From NCBI GenBank assembly GCA_903924715.1, contig CAIYCP010000717.1, positions 1-10,367 of the forward strand: a stretch of 10,367 nt of DNA, in the 5' to 3' direction. This document shows positions 6,940 to 10,367 of this stretch, piece by piece (position 1 is the first letter of the stretch; each line of letters starts with the position of its first letter). The notes below the pieces were generated by a model. The model made no database searches. It saw nothing but the letters and a program-made list of their open reading frames with translations, and was not told the DNA's origin. A program made the translations under genes and the position numbers. Source of the stretch: an uncultured beta proteobacterium (lineage in GTDB: Bacteria > Pseudomonadota > Gammaproteobacteria > Burkholderiales > Burkholderiaceae_B).

Positions 6940-6952
6940 CAAGCTGTACGGC
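6921..6952. other. Stem-loop across the amidohydrolase stop codon
   Basis: GCTGTACAGC (6921-6930) pairs with GCTGTACGGC (6943-6952) as a 10-bp stem with one G-U wobble and a 12-nt loop. The stop codon (6937-6939) lies in the loop. A-rich rather than T-rich sequence follows on the + strand, so a standard intrinsic terminator is not supported. A 3'-end or stability element between the amidohydrolase and porin genes is possible. Confidence 0.45.
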
Positions 6953-6979
6953 AAAAATCTCACCTACGTCTGAATTTAT

Positions 6980-8167
6980 ATGAAAAAATTCACTGTCGTT
7001 TTCTTGTTACTCATCTGTCACTTCACTAGTGCACGGGCCCAAGATACCATCATCCTGTACGGAATCATTGACATTGGCCTTCAATATGCAACAGTCAGTC
7101 AGTCAAGAGACCCTGTCATCCCAAAAAATCAATTTTGGGGGATTTCGAGCGGCGTACAAAGCGGCTCGCGTTTTGGAATGCGCGGCACGCATGAAATGGG
7201 TGGTGGTTTTGAAACGAGCTTTACTTTAGAAAATGGCTTTAACGCCGGTAACGGAAACGCCCAGCAAGGCGACAGATTATTCGGACGCCAGTCGACCGTT
7301 GGCATTAAACACAACGAGATTGGGCAGCTGGATTTAGGCCGCCAGATCAACCTTGCCTCTAATTATTTTTTGCCGATCGACCCATTCATCGAAGGCTTCG
7401 GACAGGCAAATATTGGCGCCTCTTTTGGTTCAGCGAATACAGTACGCTATAGCAACATGCTGCTGCTTCAGGCTCAAGCGACCAGATCCTTGACCATTGG
7501 TGTGGGCTACTCATTTGCTACCGAGATGACCAGTATCTATGCAGACAACGGCTCGTGCGCCACCGGCACATGCCTAGCTATCAATCAAGGCTCTCAATTT
7601 CAAACGAACAACAATCTGCGTGCGCTGACACTTGGCGCCAAATATGCCAGCGGCCCCCTCCTTCTTGCCATCGCCTACGATCAGCTACGAGGCCCTGACA
7701 ATATCCCGAATGGCCCACCCAATCCAAACCCCACAGCCTGGCTAGCGGGCGGGTTCTACGACTTCAGCGCACTAAAAATATCATTTGCCTACGGCCAGAC
7801 TCGAAACGGCGCCTGGAATGGACAGCCCACGGGCGCAGGTACAACGCCAAATGGCCCGCTCTCGGATGGCACGCTGGGGTCAGGGGCAATCTTCTTGGCT
7901 GGGGCGGCGGCCAGCTCAGCGATGTTAGGGATGACCGTCCCTCTAGGAGAGGCGAGCATTCTGGCGTCCGTGCAGCGTTTGCAACCGGTGGGCGACGTAT
8001 TGCCCAACTCGTTCAAAGGGCCTCAAATGATTTACAGCGCTGCCTACCTATATAGCTTTTCGCGACGCACAAACCTCTATACCTATGCGTCATACGGAAA
8101 TAATTACGCCGCAATTCAAACGGCACAAAGTACCGTCGTCGGAGTCGGACTTCGGCATCAGTTTTAG
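6980..8167 (+). CDS. Gram-negative general porin (Burkholderiales type)
   Basis: A 395-residue outer-membrane porin, expected to form a trimer of 16-stranded barrels for diffusion of small hydrophilic solutes. Residues 1-20 form a signal peptide (ending SARA, cleaved before QDT). The mature start DTIILYGIIDIGLQY and the signature SRFGMRGTHEMGGGFETSF (63-81), then ENGFNAGNG and FGRQSTVGI, are typical of betaproteobacterial porins. The chain ends in the phenylalanine (LRHQF) required for barrel assembly by the Bam complex. A Cys pair (C193, C198) in a Gly/Ser/Thr-rich stretch probably makes a small disulfide loop on an extracellular turn. The 40-bp gap from the amidohydrolase stop includes the second arm of the stem-loop. 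No strong Shine-Dalgarno is seen before the ATG. Confidence 0.9.
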   Translation: MKKFTVVFLLLICHFTSARAQDTIILYGIIDIGLQYATVSQSRDPVIPKNQFWGISSGVQSGSRFGMRGTHEMGGGFETSFTLENGFNAGNGNAQQGDRLFGRQSTVGIKHNEIGQLDLGRQINLASNYFLPIDPFIEGFGQANIGASFGSANTVRYSNMLLLQAQATRSLTIGVGYSFATEMTSIYADNGSCATGTCLAINQGSQFQTNNNLRALTLGAKYASGPLLLAIAYDQLRGPDNIPNGPPNPNPTAWLAGGFYDFSALKISFAYGQTRNGAWNGQPTGAGTTPNGPLSDGTLGSGAIFLAGAAASSAMLGMTVPLGEASILASVQRLQPVGDVLPNSFKGPQMIYSAAYLYSFSRRTNLYTYASYGNNYAAIQTAQSTVVGVGLRHQF

Positions 8168-8200
8168 ACCACCCAGTTAATCACGCAATCTACCCTCTCT

Positions 8201-8204
8201 AGGA
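8201..8204 (+). promoter_or_regulatory. Ribosome binding site of fumC
   Basis: AGGA lies 5 nt before the ATG at 8210. It supports that start, and therefore the roughly 20-residue N-terminal extension of this FumC. Confidence 0.6.
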
Positions 8205-8209
8205 AAACA

Positions 8210-9676
8210 ATGACAACCGAAGCCACTCCAAAAGTACTTGATTTACCCATCGGCCTGACAGCGACCGGCCTGCGCGAAGAGTTCGATAGCATTGGCAAAG
8301 TTCAAGTACCAGCAGACCATTATTGGGGTGCTCAAACACAGCGCAGCCTGATTCATTTCAATATCGGTCACGACAAGATGCCGAAAGAGGTCTATCACGC
8401 CTACGGCTATGTGAAAAAAGCTGCGGCGGTGGTCAACACCAAGGCCGGGCGTCTTCCCGCCTGGAAAGGAAACTTAATTCAGCAAGTTGCCGACGAAGTC
8501 ATCAGTGGCAAACTCGATAGCGAGTTTCCGTTGTACGTCTGGCAAACAGGTTCGGGCACACAATCAAATATGAATTTGAACGAGGTGATTTCAAACCGCT
8601 GCATTCAACTCGTCGGTGGTACGTTAGGCGCGCAAGAACCTATTCATCCCAACGATCATGTCAATATGGGTCAATCGAGCAACGACACTTTTCCCACCGC
8701 GATGCACATTGCTGCCTACAAAATGGCAACAGAGAAAACAATCCCTGCTTTGCAGCGGCTTCGCGACGCGTTGAATGTGAAGTCGCAACAATGGTCAACC
8801 ATTGTCAAAATCGGGCGTACGCATCTTGAAGATGCAACACCTCTAACCGTTGGACAAGAGTGGTCAGGCTATGTGGGCGCGCTTGATGATGCGATCGCCG
8901 ATGTGACGTATGCCACGCAAGGGCTTTTGCAGGTTGCCATGGGTGGCACCGCGGTAGGCACCGGGCTAAATTCGCCCGTTGGCTTTGGCGATGAAGTTGC
9001 TGCAGAACTGACTAAGATGACTGGCTTTGCGATCAAAACAGCAACCAATAAATTTACAGCGCAAGGCACCTTGGATCGTATGGTGCGTGCCCACGCTGCA
9101 CTCAAGTGCGCCGCCGTATCCCTGTTCAAGATCGCGAACGATATGCGCTGGCTTGGCTCAGGCCCTCGCACGGGTTTAATGGAAATGACCTTTCCGTCTA
9201 ACGAGCCTGGCTCTTCAATCATGCCTGGTAAAGTCAACCCCACGCAAGCTGAAGCGATGCTGATGGTTTGTATTCAGATTATGGGCTCAGACGTTGCTGT
9301 GCAAATGGGTGGTTCAGAAGGCAATTTTGAGCTCAACGCCTTTCGACCCGTTCTCATCAGTAACTATTTACACTCAGCATTGATTATGGCGGATATGTGT
9401 GATCACTTCCGCGAGTTCATGATCGAAGGTGCTGTTGTCAATGAAGCGCAACTCAAGTCAAATATTGATCGCTCGGTCATGATGGTGACTGCCCTGTCGC
9501 CTGTTATTGGTTACGACAAAGCCTCAGAGATTGCACACTATGCGATCGATAACAATACGACACTTAAGCAAGCCGCTCTTGCCAAAGGTGTTGAAGAAGC
9601 GGTGTTCGACCGTGTCGTGGTGCCTATCAACATGACGCGTCCAGGCTCTGCAGACGTACCTGCTGCTAAAGCATAA
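8210..9676 (+). CDS. fumC: Fumarate hydratase class II
   Basis: A cytoplasmic TCA-cycle enzyme that interconverts fumarate and L-malate, iron-independent and active as a homotetramer. The 488-residue protein carries all the fumarase landmarks: TGSGTQSNMNLNEV (113-126), HPNDHVN (146-152, the second substrate-site loop), SSNDTFP (156-162) and GRTHLEDATPLTVGQE (catalytic His205). The superfamily signature GSSIMPGKVNPTQ (335-347) includes the catalytic serine loop. The C-terminal domain is intact to the TAA. It is about 20 residues longer at the N-terminus than E. coli FumC (467 aa); residues 1-22 are unconserved before REEFDSIGKVQVP. The aquaporin gene follows after 15 bp with its own strong Shine-Dalgarno, suggesting co-transcription. 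Aspartase shares the fold, but the overall sequence and motifs are FumC-like. Confidence 0.97.
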   Translation: MTTEATPKVLDLPIGLTATGLREEFDSIGKVQVPADHYWGAQTQRSLIHFNIGHDKMPKEVYHAYGYVKKAAAVVNTKAGRLPAWKGNLIQQVADEVISGKLDSEFPLYVWQTGSGTQSNMNLNEVISNRCIQLVGGTLGAQEPIHPNDHVNMGQSSNDTFPTAMHIAAYKMATEKTIPALQRLRDALNVKSQQWSTIVKIGRTHLEDATPLTVGQEWSGYVGALDDAIADVTYATQGLLQVAMGGTAVGTGLNSPVGFGDEVAAELTKMTGFAIKTATNKFTAQGTLDRMVRAHAALKCAAVSLFKIANDMRWLGSGPRTGLMEMTFPSNEPGSSIMPGKVNPTQAEAMLMVCIQIMGSDVAVQMGGSEGNFELNAFRPVLISNYLHSALIMADMCDHFREFMIEGAVVNEAQLKSNIDRSVMMVTALSPVIGYDKASEIAHYAIDNNTTLKQAALAKGVEEAVFDRVVVPINMTRPGSADVPAAKA

Positions 9677-9678
9677 CC

Positions 9679-9683
9679 AGGAG
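9679..9683 (+). promoter_or_regulatory. Ribosome binding site of the aquaporin gene
   Basis: AGGAG lies 8 nt before the ATG at 9692 and just after the fumC TAA. It fixes the aquaporin start and supports translation from a shared fumC transcript. Confidence 0.75.
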
Positions 9684-9691
9684 ACCTATCC

Positions 9692-10367
9692 ATGAGCGCC
9701 AACCTTAACTCCAATATTTCCGGCCAACAGGCCTTACGGCAGCAGGTTGGCGATCGTTTCACCGCCGACTGGAAAAGCAATGATCACCGCGCTCGGCGAC
9801 TCGTCGCCGAGTTCATTGGTACCTCAGGTCTGACGTTTGTATTGTCAGGCGGTGCGGCAATCTTAGCGGGGTACGGGGGCGCGACCCTCGCGCCCTATCA
9901 GTTCGCCTTCATTCTCTCGGCTTGTGCTGCGCTCTGGCTAGTCGCTGCAGTCTTTTTTTTGGGTGATATCTCTTCACATTTCAATCCAGCCATGACGCTC
10001 GCCTTCGCGCTGCGCGGTGACATGGGATTCCCGATGGCTGCATGTTATGTTTTTGTGCAAATGATTGCCGCAGCAACGGGTTCGTGTGCCGCGGCCATGT
10101 TGTTTGGAACCGGAGGCAACCTTGCCGCCACTGTGCCCGCAGCTGGGATGATTTATCAGTCCGTTGCTTTCGAGGCCATTCTGACCTTTGGCATGGTCTT
10201 GTTGGTACTTAGCATGACAAACGGTCCGAAACTTGACAGCAGTTCTGCACCGCTTGCCGTGGGTGCTTATGTCATGGCAATGGGCACAATGGGCGGCCCC
10301 TTTGACGGCGCAGCGTTTAATCCTGCCAGGGCGTTCGGGCCAGACTTTGCACGTGGGGATTTTTCAA
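9692..10367 (+). CDS. Aquaporin / MIP family channel, 3' end missing
   Basis: An inner-membrane channel of the major intrinsic protein family; the first 225 residues are visible and the gene runs off the window. After a polar N-terminal extension of about 34 residues, helix 1 begins at RRLVAEFIGTSGLTFVL. The first NPA box is SSHFNPAMT (N98-A100) and the second is GAAFNPARAFGP (N210-A212), with the selectivity-filter arginine R213. Hydrophobic helices lie between them, including EAILTFGMVLLVL (161-173). The position of the filter histidine of water-specific aquaporins (in TM5, about 11 residues before the second NPA) seems to be Gly or Thr in MAMGTMGG. That would suit permeation by small solutes such as glycerol, but this alignment was done by eye. 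It probably shares a transcript with fumC. Substrate unassigned. Confidence 0.9.
   Translation, partial: MSANLNSNISGQQALRQQVGDRFTADWKSNDHRARRLVAEFIGTSGLTFVLSGGAAILAGYGGATLAPYQFAFILSACAALWLVAAVFFLGDISSHFNPAMTLAFALRGDMGFPMAACYVFVQMIAAATGSCAAAMLFGTGGNLAATVPAAGMIYQSVAFEAILTFGMVLLVLSMTNGPKLDSSSAPLAVGAYVMAMGTMGGPFDGAAFNPARAFGPDFARGDFS

Noticed and set aside
8869..9243. Minus-strand ORF of 124 codons inside fumC
   Set aside because: It is antisense to highly conserved fumarase sequence, with no ribosome binding site or family features.

Overview
The window looks like chromosomal DNA of a Gram-negative proteobacterium, most likely a betaproteobacterium of the Burkholderiales. This is inferred from the Burkholderiales-style trimeric porin, the anchored TAXI solute receptor, a c4/c553-like cytochrome tail and a Bacteria-type FumC. 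No rRNA or other taxonomic marker is present. I see no tRNA, rRNA, CRISPR array, transposase or integrase.

Left part (1-2618). The 3' end of a class I cytochrome c gene (+ strand) meets a minus-strand cluster tail to tail. In transcription order the cluster is an N-terminally truncated O-antigen ligase/polymerase remnant, a PrdB/GrdB-like protein and a small cupin. Only 12 bp and 22 bp separate these genes. The central gene is the highlight. It would be called as two ORFs (158 aa and 246 aa), but they are in the same frame and split only by a UGA. That UGA lies exactly where this family carries its redox selenocysteine or cysteine (U-P-L-C). A 20-nt hairpin starting 10 nt after the UGA has a bulged U and a GU-bearing loop, arranged almost as in the E. 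coli fdhF SECIS. I read it as one 411-residue selenoprotein with Sec at position 159.

Middle part (2705-4096). A membrane-anchored TAXI-type receptor is encoded divergently on the + strand, with no TRAP permease genes beside it.

Right part (4328-10367, all + strand). A neuromedin-U-like outer-membrane protein is followed by an exported amidohydrolase of the YtcJ/Amidohydro_3 type, in which several usual metal-ligand histidines are replaced, and then a 395-aa porin. Class II fumarase (fumC) comes next, and an aquaporin/MIP family channel is cut off by the window edge. fumC and the aquaporin gene have clear ribosome binding sites and only 15 bp between them, so they probably share a transcript. 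The three upstream genes look like an envelope module for uptake and periplasmic processing of an unknown compound; that role is inference from the gene content.
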